DNA from: Rhynchospora pubera
Taxonomy: Eukaryota > Streptophyta > Magnoliopsida > Poales > Cyperaceae
Reading direction: 5' to 3'
DNA length: 64,000 nucleotides
NCBI GenBank assembly: GCA_028095005.1
Contig: CM051459.1
Location: 24,414,699 to 24,478,698, forward strand
This document shows, one piece after another, positions 11,322-23,502 of the stretch. Below the pieces are notes generated by a model that saw only the letters and a list, made by a program, of their open reading frames with translations, was not told the DNA's origin and made no database searches. Positions within the stretch are counted from its first letter, which is position 1. Each line of letters begins with the position of its first letter. Position numbers and translations under genes: made by a program.

Positions 11322-11478
11322 GGGTGCGTTTGGATGAGAGAAGAAGAAGAGGAAGAAGGAAGATAGGAAGAAAAAAAATTATAAACAATCCAAACTCTTC
11401 ACAAAGTTACACACTTCCCAATACTTCTTCCCACTTCTTCCCTTCTTCCCTTCTTCCCACACCTATCCAAACGCACCC
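11322..11478. mobile_element. Tourist-like MITE
   Basis: A 157-bp element with TIR GGGTGCGTTTGGAT and its complement, flanked by TAT on both sides (11319-11321, 11479-11481). It belongs to the same TTTGGAT-ended group as the MITEs at 22571, 31769 and 39223. Noncoding. Confidence 0.7.
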
Positions 11479-12081
11479 TATAAGTTAAAAAAAGGGAAAA
11501 AAAGAACATTAGCTCTTCATCCGATCTTGATCACATAATTCTGGAATTATTTAAAGTTCAAACATTTATTCCTTAGTCATAGGCACATAAATATTATATA
11601 TTTTTTTCATGGTAAGAGCTTGATCCGTTGACCCACAGACCACAGTCACGGAGGGTATATTTTGCATCCGACCTTACACATCATGAAATAAAAAGAGTAT
11701 TAAGCAGTCACTTGAGAAAAAAAAGGTTTTAGTTTTTATCACTTCAACTTTTATAGTCTTTGAAATATATTTAAAAATGAAAATGTACTTAAAATTTGAA
11801 ATTTCAAATTAAGTCTTTTTCGAAGGCTGTTGGCAACGTTGACAATGTGCCAACGGCAATTGTATTAAAATAAAAAGTTAAAAAATTACAGTAGTAAATA
11901 TGCTAAAACAAAGAACGTGCAATAAGATATATGACAAACAAACATAACTTGTTGTCAGGTTGATGCATTAGCACAACGCCATAATCCAGGTAGCACAACG
12001 CCACGGTCAATTAAGCACAGAAGGCATCAGCAAAGTAGAATACCAGTTTCATATGAGGAGGTTAGCCTCAAAAAGAATTTT

Positions 12082-12540
12082 GTGGAGTGCCGGTTGATCG
12101 CCATTGAAAATCGCCTTACAATGTTACTTCCAAATCATCCAATAAAGTGCCAGGTTGAGAACATGTTGGGTCAGTCTATCAAAGTTATCCGTACCGATGG
12201 TGGTACAGAGTTCAAACCCATAACTAAACTGTTTCCTCAAATTGTGCACCAGCTCACCTGCCCTCACACACCAGAACAAAATGGTGTCGCAGAGCGTCAA
12301 AATAGACATGTGTTAGAGTTAGCCTTCGCCATAATTAACCATGGGTCTATACCTTTGTTTTTTTGGGATGAAATTATGGCGAGTGTCCCAAAATCATCTT
12401 CTATCTGGTAGTAAACACTTCATGTTGAGTTGCCAGAACTGCATAGGGAGAGGAGTAATATGTCGCAAAGGTTGCAAAAGGTTGAACCCATATATAGAGA
12501 GATTACTCAAGGAATTATATGATTTAAATCTAGGAGAATA
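12082..12540 (+). pseudogene. Ty1/copia integrase fragment
   Basis: An open segment encodes the C-terminal half of a copia integrase core. It contains VIRTDGGTEF (second catalytic Asp region), HQLTCPHTPEQNGVAERQNR (catalytic Glu region) and RHVLELA. The upstream first Asp and zinc-binding parts are missing, and the downstream sequence degenerates into stops near 12411. No LTR pair was seen around it, so it is an old solo remnant. It is unrelated in sequence to the copia copy at 32.5-38.3 kb, whose equivalent motif reads NGLAESFIKR. Confidence 0.8.
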
Positions 12541-12544
12541 GTAT

Positions 12545-15158
12545 AATATCCTTAGTACCTGCAAAAGGCAGAAAGCAATGTGTATTTGGCCAAAAAATAA
12601 ATGAGGTGAAACAATGCTAGGTATGCCAAATTAGTAAAGGAGATAATATGCATTCTTCTGGACTATTACAGACACTAACCATACTAGAAGAAGCACGGTC
12701 TGACACTACAATGATGAAGCAATTTGAGGAAGAGGCATTCGTTCACCTTAAATTGCAACCATGCCAGCAGATAAAAGTGAGGTACTATGGATGATTGAAT
12801 TGATAGGCACAAATGACACTCAATTCATGCGGCACTAGAATACTTCTCAAAAAAATTACATATAATGATGCATAACGATGCATAATATAATTACTAACAT
12901 GCATGATAGTTCCATGTAAAGAGCAAGTGTAAAAGCTTTCTGGCCTTCCTGATTCGATGGTTATTTTCATAACTGGTCCTTCGATCTCTTCGTAAAGGTT
13001 TGTGATAGCTACATTTTTTGCTATGTTGATACGTCTCACATAAGAAAAAAACCTAGATATATCTGTCAAGTAAGCAATCAAATAAATTTTATCTTTCGTT
13101 AGAGAGATTTTGCATTACTTTACCACTAAATGGGCTGATTATTGCTTGGTAATTTGTCTTGTCAGGCCTATATATATTTTTTTTTCAAATTTGAACCCTC
13201 AATATCACCTTTGATATCTGACCATATGTCTTATATTCAACATACTCAACTGAAAATAAAATTCAACTATATTTTCAACTGATACACTAAGCAAGATATA
13301 GCAACGACAAAGCTTAACCAATGGCAACACAAATGAATACACAAACAAACAATATTTTGAAATGAAAAATATCAATTTACCAGCCCATCGGTAGAACATG
13401 TAATGAAACTATCGTCTAGTAGAATCTTTGCATCGAAAATATGAGAAGTGTGGTTAAGAAAATACTCTAACGAGTATCTATGCTAATCCTAGAGGTCTAT
13501 TTTGTTAGGACCATACCCACACCCTGAAATGAAAAGTCTGCCATCAAAATTGCTACACAAGGTGGTGATCAGTTGTTGGTGTCCATGAAGTCGACTTTCA
13601 ATATCTAGGGCTCTAACCATCGCCTGGAAAAAAGAAAACAATAATATTAACAATAATTAGGTATTAGCCTATGCAAATAAGAAATAGAAAGAAAAAGAAA
13701 ATAATATGAATGCTCACCTCAGAAATCCTAAATGAATTGGTAAAACTTCGAGGGATGATCGTACCGATTTTTCTTTGCCACAAACTGACAACATTGCTGC
13801 TATTTTTTCTCATTGCTGGAATCATGAATGTAAGTTATAGTTAAGGGAATTGAAAGACAATTCAGTTTTTTTTTTTCAATTATGTTTATATTTTTCTTGG
13901 GAAATTCCTATCTGTCACATATGGGTTTCAAATTGAAAATTTGAAATTCACCATCAAATGTCTCTCGATTCCTTAATAATTCTATAGAAGATGTAACTTG
14001 GGAAAAGGTGGTTAAAAGACGATCCTCAAATTTATATCCTCATGGACAAAAATATTTTTGTCGGATCCCCCAAGTGATAATTCGGGGAATGATTGTTGAG
14101 ACCACACAAATTCAAAGTGAGAAGAAAAAGAAAGAAAGACGGGTTCCTAGTCTCATTTCAAACCTATAATTGCTAATGAAGAACTAGTTGTTTAGCCAAT
14201 ATATTTACAATTTTGATCTAGATTATATAGTGATAAATTCAAAGGGATAGAAAAAAATTGTTTTCAAATGATTTCAAGTGATCTCTTATTTTTTATAGGA
14301 ATAGAAAATTCCTCAGTTGTTATAAAAACGGACGTACAATATTATTTTCCATCTTCTTCTTTTTTCAATAATTGATAGATTTTTTTTTTCTGATATCTCA
14401 TCGTGCCTCTTTTTTTTTTTTTACGAACAACTGTATCGATTGTTACTTTGAGATTTTTTTTGCACTTCTTTTACACTTTTAATTGCTTAGATTTTACTCT
14501 AAAAATAATTTAACAGCTCAAATAAAGATAAGATTGAATACGAAAGGAACAAATGTTTGAAAAATTCATATTTTGTTTAAATTAACATCTCTCTTTTGAC
14601 AAAAAAAATATTAAGAGAAAAGTTGTATGATTAAGATAATATGGATGAGGCTGTGAATGATACAATAAGGAGTTTGAAAACCTAAGTACCTACTCTCCTA
14701 TCTTTATGTACTTATAATAATATAATTAAGTATCTGCGATATCACATTTTCATCATGAACAAAGTTGAAAAATGTCTTCATCAGCAATAAATGTTGATTC
14801 ACAATTGTTGCATGAGTTGAGAACCTCCACTTGCAATATGTCATGAGTAAAGTAGTAAACCAGACTTCGTTACTCTTATATAGAAATAGAAATATAAACT
14901 AAAATAAATGAGCGAGGAACCACAGTAGTGACGCTAATGGAAACAATTTTATGCATGAAACAGACACATCTGCTCATTGACTTTATACACGACAATAGGG
15001 TCGGAGTAAGATATTTATGATACATCTCCATTTGTGAATCAGAGATGCGATCCGTATATAGACGACAATACCGTGAAATTAAAGAATTAATATGATGAAA
15101 CTGTAACGTTAAAATAGTGAACTTCTAATGAAACCCAATAAATGCTTTTTGCACATTA
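12545..15158. other. Degenerate intergenic DNA
   Basis: AT-rich sequence downstream of the copia remnant. The first few hundred bases look like decayed retrotransposon. I see no gene, no paired TIRs and no RNA gene. Confidence 0.35.
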
Positions 15159-15166
15159 TGCCTTCG

Positions 15167-15344
15167 CAGGGGCGGATCTACCACCGGGGCGGGTGGGGCT
15201 AGAGCCCCACCTCACGCCGTCGAGCCCTTGGAGCCCCCTTAGCCCCAGCTAATTTTTTCTGCCATTGGAGCACTCAAAAGTGGAGCTGAAGACTTAAATA
15301 GAGGTTGTCAGACCCACCTGAATATTTTTCTAGATCCGCCACTG
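15167..15344. mobile_element. hAT MITE (CAGGGGCGGATCTA ends)
   Basis: A 178-bp element with left end CAGGGGCGGATCTA and right end (reverse complement) CAGTGGCGGATCTA. It has a perfect 8-bp target duplication TGCCTTCG (15159-15166 and 15345-15352). An 8-bp duplication and CA-starting termini fit the hAT superfamily. Noncoding. Confidence 0.85.
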
Positions 15345-15768
15345 TGCCTTCGTCAACATCTCGCTCACTAGAAAATAGAAATCCCTCGCCTCAGCTTTCA
15401 GTAACTTGGAAGTGGTCTACTACAGGAACCTTTTCCACTGTACACATTATGCTTACGGAGTATTAGCTAACTCAGGGGTGCTCTCTTCCTAGTTCCTACC
15501 ACGTACGACTTTGGATTTTAAAAGCACTGCCAAAGGTCAAAATTTTCTTCGGGCTCCTTCTACAGAACCGCCTCCTTACACAGGACAACCTTCTACTAAG
15601 ACAGTGGCCTACGGCTACTCTGCTGCACTTCTAGCGTCCCTGAGACGGCTCTGCACCTTTTTCTCCATGGGGAGCTGGCCTTTCAAATTTGGTCCCTTAT
15701 CCAAATTAAATTTCGCCTCCCGTCACTCGCCTTCTCTTCGGACTTCCTGTCCTTTTGGATTGATAATG

Positions 15769-17231
15769 CACTACCACAAAAAGAGCTTTTAGCACCGCTC
15801 CTTTTACACCGGTTTTTTTGAATAACTGGTGTAAACAAAATTGAGTGGCATAATCGATATTCTATTAAACTATTTAACACCGGTTTTTATAAATTAACAA
15901 ATTAAAAATTAAAATGAAATAAAATTTAAAAACATTTGAACCGGTTATTACAAGAAACCGGTGCAAAAGTTTGATTGAGATTAGCAGGGGAAGAGGAACT
16001 GGAGGCCACCAGTTGTTCGAGTCTATTAGTTTTTTGGTCACTTGAACTTACTTGCATTGTACTGGTAATGGTATATGTTGTGGCTATTAGTATGCTGGGG
16101 CCATTATATAATAAGAGTTTCAGTGCCGTATGTTATGGAGTGACTGGATTGCCAAAAGTTGCATTATAATTTTAGACATTAATATTGTTTTGATTGCTAC
16201 TATGCAGCATGTACCTAGAATAAATCAGCAAATTCCAACTGTTGACGGGGCCATGTCAGATCATGAAAGGCTAATAGAGAGGTAAAGTATATTCATTGTA
16301 AATAAAACTTTCTGAATGACCTGTACTTAGGTTAGGAACAACTTGATCGAGTTTCTAGCTAGTACTGCAAATTACCAAAAATGTTACATATATGCCCACA
16401 AGGAGATATCAAACTTTGTTTGTTAGTTACAATGTCACACACATGGTGTTGACCCTGTTGCGAGAAACAATTGTCAGTTTACATATTTAGCGTTTTTAAC
16501 CTATATGCAAATGACAGTTTTTTTGTGTTAAATCTGTCTGCCATTGACAGTAGTTTGTTTGAGGAGCACTGAACCATTTCTCCAATCCAAGTAATTATGT
16601 TTACTGGCTTCTTTTAATTGTAAATTGTCGTTTATATAATTAGATTGAAATTTCATATACAAGTGATTTTCTGTAAATATGAGGACTGATGTGATGTTTA
16701 CTATTATATAGGTATCTTCAATTTACAAGACGCACCTGCTTGCATTTTTCTTGAAATTTTGTAACTTTTATCTTTCATTGAAGATGTAAATTTTTGAATG
16801 ATTTTTAGTTGATGATTGATTAAATTTGAATTATTAATATTTGTTATCTTCTACATGCGGTATTATGATTTCTTTTAATTTAAATAATTATATATGTATG
16901 ATGCAAAACAGAAATAAAGAGATGACCTGGCAGCAGCTGCCAGGGTTTATATAAAAAAAATAAAAATACAGGGCTTTGCACCGGTTTTAATAAAAAAATA
17001 GGTGCAAAACAACATAAGCAATTTGGAACATTTAGCACCTGTTATTATATGAAAACCGGTGTTAAATTAGCACCTGTTATTCTATACAAACCGGTGTTAA
17101 TTCTCCTATTAGCACCTGCGTGTTTGCACCGGTTTTCATTTTTATTTGCACCCCCTACCATACGCACCGTCTAACAAACCGGTGCTAATACAATTTAAGA
17201 ACCGGTGCAAAATAGTTTTTTTGTGGTAGTG
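15769..17231. mobile_element. Non-autonomous CACTA (En/Spm) element with a captured exon
   Basis: The ends are CACTACCACAAAAAG on the left and TTTTTTTGTGGTAGTG on the right, with the 3-bp duplication ATG (15766-15768, 17232-17234) expected for CACTA. Both subterminal regions carry multiple copies of the CACCGGTT motif in both orientations, the usual transposase-binding array. At 1463 bp and with no TNPA/TNPD-like ORF it is non-autonomous. It contains an exon-like segment at 16208-16281. Confidence 0.9.
16208..16281 (+). pseudogene. Captured exon resembling an OTU-family deubiquitinase
   Basis: A 74-bp exon lies between an acceptor (ACTATGCAG) and a donor (GTAAAG). It encodes HVPRINQQIPTVDGA then MSDHERLIER. 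Plant OTU-domain cysteine proteases carry a segment of the form VP-IN--IP---A-SDH-RL--RL immediately before the catalytic GDGNCQFRA motif, and this exon matches that lead-in. The catalytic exon itself is not present in the element. The match is from memory and needs a protein search. Confidence 0.55.
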
Positions 17232-17609
17232 ATGGTACGATGACTCACGAACACTGGGATTCGATTGTGCTGCTACTTGTTGGGTGATTTGGAAAGACCG
17301 AAATACTCGCATCTTCTCTGCTGAGTCAAGCTTCCACAACTTATTGTCAAGGATGTCATTTCCTTACTCAAGACTTGGATGCTTCACTGTTAATTTACCT
17401 CTGCTCTTGTTCCTTAACCTTTTTGTTTTTCTTTTCTTTTTTAGATTTGTATTTTAGGCTTTCTTTCTCCTCCTTCTGGCTTTTCTGTTCTTTTTTTTTC
17501 TTTCTTCTCGTAACTTCTTTGTATTTGTGTTGTAACTTCTTTTGTTTATTCAATGAAATTGTTGGTGTGGCAATCGCCACCTAACCTTCAAAAAAAAAAG
17601 TTATTAACG

Positions 17610-18590
17610 CGTGCAATATCAACTGACCTGTTCACCCTGTCTAATTCTGTACAAGGACAAGTTGTTTATAACAACTGCTAAACCTATTGCACAAAAATAT
17701 TATTGTGGCCACCGATGGCAATTTAAAGCACATCTTAAAAGTTTGTATCCTAAATTTTGATTCTGCTTGGTTCTAGTTCCTGTTCAAGTTCCACTCTAAT
17801 AACCTCTTAATTCTGTTCTCTCAAAGGTTTTCATATATTGTCCTGACCTCATGTTAAGAACATGGAGACTTTTTACCTGTTTCACCTTGAAAAATATATT
17901 TTATGTTCTTCATAGGAATACCTGTAAGCAAATCCTGTTGTCATAAATTAGTATTATTACTCGGGACGAAGGTGGGATCCCTGTTAAATAGTACCTTTCC
18001 TGGCTTTATGGTTTACAAAAATAATCTTGTCTAAATTTTCCAGCATTATGGGTATATGACCACAGGCAAATATACCGCGTATTGCATGAATCGAACGGAA
18101 TAAGGACAGATTTAGTTAACTCCACTTTAGAAACTTTGGTATTGACAAACAGCTCGAATTATCTAGATGAAAGATGCAAGTTTTGTACCAAAGTAAATGT
18201 GCTAATTTACTCTGTTAATAGCGAACAGAGTAAACGCATATCTAATTTCCTAACATTATTAAAAGATAGCATGTACATAGCATGCCAAGCTTTCAAGTGG
18301 AAAATCTCTAAACATAAATGCATATCAAATTTCCTAACATTAGCAACATTTCAGTAAGCAATGCATACGACATTCAACAATTAAATCTACTCAGAACAAA
18401 TTTCTCTAACTTTTTCTTTAAATCTAACAATAGCTAGTTAAGAGTTAATTGACTCATACTTCAGAACTAGAGTTGATAGACACAGCCAAGTCATAACAGA
18501 CACTTCCTGAGAGTAAAAGCGGGAAAGAGAAACAGTAGAATTTCACATATATATACTAAAATTCTAATCCACAAGAGAACACACTAAAAT
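17610..18590. other. Intergenic, 3' flank of FLOT-a
   Basis: AT-rich DNA between the LINE poly(A) and the stop codon of the first flotillin gene. Part of it is presumably the 3' untranslated region of that gene. No other feature was recognised. Confidence 0.35.
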
Positions 18591-18599
18591 TAACCATTT

Positions 18600-21372
18600 T
18601 CACTCCTCTGAGACCTTAGCAATCACATTCCCATCAACAACAGCAGACAAATGCCGGTCTGATTGGGTGTGGCCATCATTATCAGTAATAGCATTAGCCG
18701 TACTCCTGCCTTCAAAGTTGTTCGAGAACCCGGCCATCCATTGGATCGGCTGTATACCGGTTTGATCTTGAACGATAGTCATCAGTGGTGGTACCTTACG
18801 GTAAAATTCTGCCACCTCATTCATTGCACCACCTTCGTCGCCCTGGCCATTCGTGTTCCACACACTAATCTTAGGCTGCAAGCCCTTAATACCATCAGCA
18901 TTAATCCTAGCAATCTCCTGGTACATACCCTTGTTGATCATGAGATAATCTCTGAGAGCAAAGTAGTTGCCGCCGAGTGCATCAAGAAGTGAGGTGAGGT
19001 ACTGACTCTGGGCCTTGCCCAAGGCAACCAACCCTTCAGCCTCCTTTTGTTGTGAATAGAGCTCAGCCTCAACCTCCCTCTGACGTGCAAAGAATGCAGC
19101 TTCAGCGGCAGCCCTGCGTGCATCAGCAGCCCTTTCTTGTTCATAAAGCATGGCTTCAGCGGCCTTCTGTTTCTGATACAGGTCACGATTCGCCTCTTGC
19201 ACCTACAAGGAAAAAGTTTGATTAAGTTAAAGGTGACCAATTGAACATCTTGATATGTTTGATAAAACTGGTTTAGCTCTAGGAAATCCTCTGAAAATAC
19301 AATATTAAATATCTTTTAATCTTTTATCCTTTAATTAAAAAAAAGTACAAAAAAAAAACAGAATAGAAGTCGAATACTAGTGAAAAACATAAGGTCAAAT
19401 ACTTATCAATACCTTCATTTCATAGTCAACTACAGCTTTGCTAAGAATGTCAGCCTTGAGCTTCTCTGTCTGGCGCATTGCGTTCTTCTTTTCTACCTCC
19501 ATTTGCAACTCAGCATCCCTCAATGCAACTGCCTTCTCAGCCTCAACTTGCTTGAGTCTTGTGTCCTTCTCCCAGGCGGACTTCTTCATGGCCAAGTCAG
19601 CATTCGCTTGAGCCACCTCAGCAGTTCTCTGGTTCTCAAAAATCTTCACCTCAGTTGACACCTTAACCTCCTGCTTGAGTGACTCTCCCTCTCTCTGTTT
19701 CTCATAAATCCTTGTCTCAGCATTGACTTTGGCAGCATTTTGCTTGGTGTGGCCTTCTCTTTCCTTGGCACCCATCTCACCCTTCATTTTTGCCTCAGAA
19801 ACATCGATCTTTGCCTGGTTGGCTGCCTCTTGTTGGGTTTTTTGACCGAGGTAGGAGAAGTATTCATGACCACGCACATCCACAAGTTGTTTCACATTTG
19901 CATTGTAGATTATGAGTCCAAATTGGTTAAGCTCGAGTTGCACATTCTCAAACACAGATTGCTTGAACTCTTTTGTGCCTGTTTAGTGAAATTGGAATAA
20001 TTGTTATGCAAAGTTAAAGAACTGAATTAAACTGAAAAATGAGATACTTTCTATTATACTGTGCAAGTCAAATTCCATAGGAAGTCAATAATGATATCAC
20101 AAGCGAAAAGTACTATTGACTAAAGTGCTATAAGTAGGGGTGCCTAACGTGGTTAACGACCACGGTTTCGCCCCCTACCGTTATCGTGCCACTTAAAAAG
20201 GTACGAAATCGGTATGCCATTTACCGTTCCGTTTATTAAACGAAATAGATTTATGTGCCATCAACCGTTCCACTTTAGAAATTACACATAAAAAGGTTTG
20301 AAATGGGATTGAAAGGATCTAAACGGTATAACCAACTGTGTCACATACCGTTTCGTTTAGAAAACGATATAAAATTTCATGCCACAAACCGTTCCATTTA
20401 ATATAAACGAAACGGCATAACGTCAAAAATGGTGCCGTTGACACCCCTAGCTATAAGGATAGGTGGTGCATACTATTTATAACAGATGAAGTTTTTGTTC
20501 TGAAGTGAAAATTGACCAAATTAATTTCTACTAACTTGCATTTTGCACAAATTTAATATATAACAACAGCGTAAGAACATGTTCTTGCATTTTGCACAGA
20601 TTTTAATTCTAAAAAATTACCATACCATTATAAGAAACTTTCTATATCTAATTTTGTTCAGCTTATATCAACTTCAAGATAAATTCAGTAAAACTTATAT
20701 ACAAGAAACCATCAAAGATTAGCACAACATCCCAAGCACACCAAAAGAAACCCACCCAAAATAAAATTGCAAACCCAAAACCCAAAACCCTCTTGTAAAG
20801 GACCCGAATCCCGTGTAGCGCGGGACACCGTGTAGCGCGCGTACGGGCCGTCTGATCTTGATCGGACGGTTCATTTTTTACGGGCCTATCAATCTAGGTT
20901 ACATGCACGGGGCTCCCTTGTCCATTGGATCTTGATCAGACGGCTACGATGCCGCGCTACACGGTGTGCCGCGCGGCACCAGATCTGAACTCCTCTTGTA
21001 AACCATACCTTTAAAGATCTGCTCCATGGTCATAGACGCCGCAAGAACACGCGTCTCTCCTTCGATCACACCTTGCACGAGCTCATTGACATGGTTAGAC
21101 AACTTGTCGTGAGGCGAGATAAGCTTCGCGTACTTCAAGAGCGCCCCCATGTCGTCGGTTCTCGGTCCAATGGTGAACACGGCGGGGAGGATGAAAGGCA
21201 ACTTCTCGGCGCTCATGGCTTGCACCTCGAAGGTGTAGTTCACTGGAGAGATGTCGAATCTCGCGCATTTCTGGCCTGGAAGAATCCACGCCTTCTTGGC
21301 TAGCTTTATGTCGTCGATTTTCCATCCTGTGATCGCCAGGTACTCAGATGCACCTGCCACACGAAACGCCAT
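18600..21372 (-). CDS. Flotillin-like protein, copy a (three exons)
   Basis: Exons 21372-21009, 19978-19413 and 19202-18600 join in frame at GT-AG borders to give about 510 residues. The N-terminal SPFH/PHB domain begins MAFRVAGASEYLAITG and includes IGPRTDD and GVIEGETRVLAASMT. The middle is a long charged coiled coil rich in Glu-Ala repeats (AEMQMEVE-like), followed by YLTSLLDALGGNYFALRDYL, NADGIKGLQPKISVW and a low-complexity tail. Flotillins are peripheral proteins of the inner plasma-membrane leaflet that organise microdomains and clathrin-independent endocytosis. Plant members also act in symbiotic infection and seedling growth. It is the first of three same-strand copies. Its extra intron after IFKG is absent from the other two and holds two MITEs. 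Confidence 0.9.
20135..20449. mobile_element. hAT MITE in FLOT-a intron 1
   Basis: A 315-bp element with termini TAGGGGTG and CACCCCTA. It has a perfect 8-bp target duplication GCTATAAG (20127-20134, 20450-20457). The interior is rich in AACGG/CCGTT motifs on both strands. Noncoding, and located wholly within the first intron of flotillin copy a. Confidence 0.9.
20800..20993. mobile_element. GC-rich Mutator-type MITE next to the FLOT-a splice donor
   Basis: A 194-bp GC-rich insert flanked by the perfect 9-bp repeat TCTTGTAAA (20791-20799, 20994-21002). Its ends, GGACCCGAATCC and (reverse complement of the right) GGAGTTCAGATCTGG, are only weakly inverted. Inside, GTGTAGCGCG occurs twice directly and its complement CGCGCTACAC once. 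The right target repeat occupies intron positions +7 to +15 of the FLOT-a 5' splice site (donor GT at 21008-21007). The 9-bp duplication suggests Mutator. Confidence 0.7.
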
Positions 21373-21479
21373 TTTTGTCTCGCAGTAGAAGATCTCTTTG
21401 TTTTTTGGATTTTGGATTGATGAGAAAGGTGAAGGTAAAACCGTGAAAGGGATGAGAACGGCAGTGGGGGTTTAAATCC

Positions 21480-22560
21480 GTGAATAAATTCAACAAATGG
21501 TAAATATTTTAGGGGAAGATATTTAATTTATTTGGACGCGGTGTAATTTTAGGGGTTTATAAGACGGTTAATTAATTTTAGGTGTTTCTGAGGTTTTAAG
21601 TCGGTGGAGTGGTTTTAATATGGAACGGGTTATAAAAGTGTTTTCTAAAATTAGTAGGGAGGATGATATTATCAGGAAATAAATCAATGACAGTAAATAA
21701 CAAAATCTACGAGTAAATATTTCATTTAACAAGACAGTTTCTTGGGTGAGTTTTAATAGAATCATAAAAAATATCGCGGAATCTTCCTTTTATTTAAAGA
21801 GAACCAACAAGAAAAAAGTTGGAAAGCTAGTAAAAATAGCAAGAGTTCGAGTGCAAATATTCTCAAATTTAATTTTACAAATCGATCTAACAATAATTTT
21901 GAACTGTCGATTTTTATCGACTCAAACTTAGTATCATATTTCAAATTTTAATTTCATTTTGTAGAGGTTTTTGGTCATTAGTTTTTTTTTAAATATTTTT
22001 TAAGTTTTTAATTTTATACAAAATGAAAAAAAATATTTTTCTCTTCCTAGATTTAAATCTCGTATTTTTCATTTGATGTCGCTTCAATTATAATTTAAAA
22101 GTTTTATGTATATTTTTCTTGGCTAGATCAAAGTTTTTTTTTATTTAATATTAGTAAATGCCTAATAGCAAATTAAATTTTTAGGTCAATAATAAATGAA
22201 TTTTAAAAATTAAAAAGATGGATATTCAAAATTCTTATTTTCGGGTTGAAAAATTTATGGGGGAAAAAATGAAGATCTGGAAATTTATAACTCTTTATAT
22301 TTATGATGGTAAGCAATTCTGATTTTTTTTATTATATATATAAATTTATTTAATATTGGTCATCGCATGTATATAAATTGTTGTGTGTTAACAGTATATT
22401 TGTTTAATAATTCAAAAAATTTTAAAAATGGCAGGGATTTTATTTCAGAGAATATTTGCCCTATCTTTTATTGATAGCAATATTTTTTTAATACATCCCC
22501 GTAAATTAATTTCTTTCTTCCAAATTTAAACACATTCCCGTAATAATTATTTAAGTAGCT
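21480..22560. other. Upstream region of FLOT-a, no other gene
   Basis: Contains the 5' flank of flotillin copy a. No clear TATA box stands out, although a TTTAAA run lies about 100 bp upstream of the ATG. The rest is very AT-rich intergenic DNA with no recognisable element. Confidence 0.35.
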
Positions 22561-22570
22561 ATTTCCATAT

Positions 22571-22726
22571 GGCTCCGTTTGGATAGGTGTGAGAAGAAAG
22601 GAGAAGAAAAGAAATGGGAAGAAGTATTGAGAAGTGTATAACTTTGTGAAGAGTTTGAATTGTTTATAATTTATTTCTTTCCTTCTTCTTTCTTTTTACC
22701 TTTTCTCAACGCATCCAAACAATGCC
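22571..22726. mobile_element. Tourist-like MITE
   Basis: A 156-bp element with left end GGCTCCGTTTGGATAGG and right end ATCCAAACAATGCC. It is flanked by TAT on both sides (22568-22570, 22727-22729). Noncoding, and related to 31769-31957. Confidence 0.6.
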
Positions 22727-23502
22727 TATAGTACCTTCTCTAACTTCCGCCAACTTCCGGCTCAAGGCAAACGTTAATGGGAAGGAAAGAGGCAGAGTCT
22801 GAAAATAGAAACAGAAAGTGAGTAAACTCAAATAAATAAATAAATAAATAAATCCGACCTCAAAATTTATAGACAGATGAATATTCAAATTTAAAATTTG
22901 GATTATGTAACATTCAAATTGAAAGAACTAGATTTTAGGTATAGTAAAAGGGGGGGGGGGGGGGGGGATACGCGTTGGTTTCCAGTAGTAGGATGTGAAA
23001 AAGACATTTTCTAATTTAGACAATGCATATTGATTAGGAAACAAAGCTGGGGATTTCAAACTTTTTCCTTGTTGGCTTCTTGTGTTTTTACTGCATAGGT
23101 TATAGGTACCTTTAGTGGTATAATGCAAAATCATAACACTTCCTTTATTTATGGGCCATTCGGCCATGGGCCATGGCTCATTTTATGCATGTATTGCTTT
23201 AAATGCATTTAGGCTTCTGCATGCGAATCTAGCTATTTTGATTTTGAATAATGACTGGCTGGTCATTTTGTATCAGATTTTTTTTTTCCGAAATCAAATT
23301 TCCTAATGCAATTTTGAGTTAGCTTAACTTTCTCTGAATTAACCATTACCGTTTCTTTTTAACATCGTTCTTCCGAGAAGAAAACAATTAGACCGTAAAT
23401 TAGTAAATGACCAGCTGCAAGGCTTAACTCCATGCTCACTTCAGGCCCAAGTTTTGATTCTGCTAAACCAAAAGCCCAAATAATTTATCGACTGTATACG
23501 TG

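Larger units (their letters stand above)
15400..17600 (+). pseudogene. LINE 3' end (RVT zinc-binding region), split by a CACTA element
   Basis: The left piece (about 15400-15768) translates, with several frame breaks, to the tail typical of plant L1 LINEs: a WS-TGTF segment, LPKVKIF, then NRLLTQDNL. The right piece (17235-17600) gives CWVIWKDRNTRIF, the usual end of the reverse-transcriptase zinc-binding region. It then has a T-rich 3' untranslated region ending GCAATCGCCACCTAACCTTC and a poly(A) run. The two pieces are contiguous once the CACTA element at 15769-17231 is removed. The element is 5'-truncated and dead. Confidence 0.7.

Noticed and set aside
17375..17584. Hydrophobic 69-residue ORF
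   Set aside because: It is the T/C-rich 3' untranslated region of the LINE read in frame.
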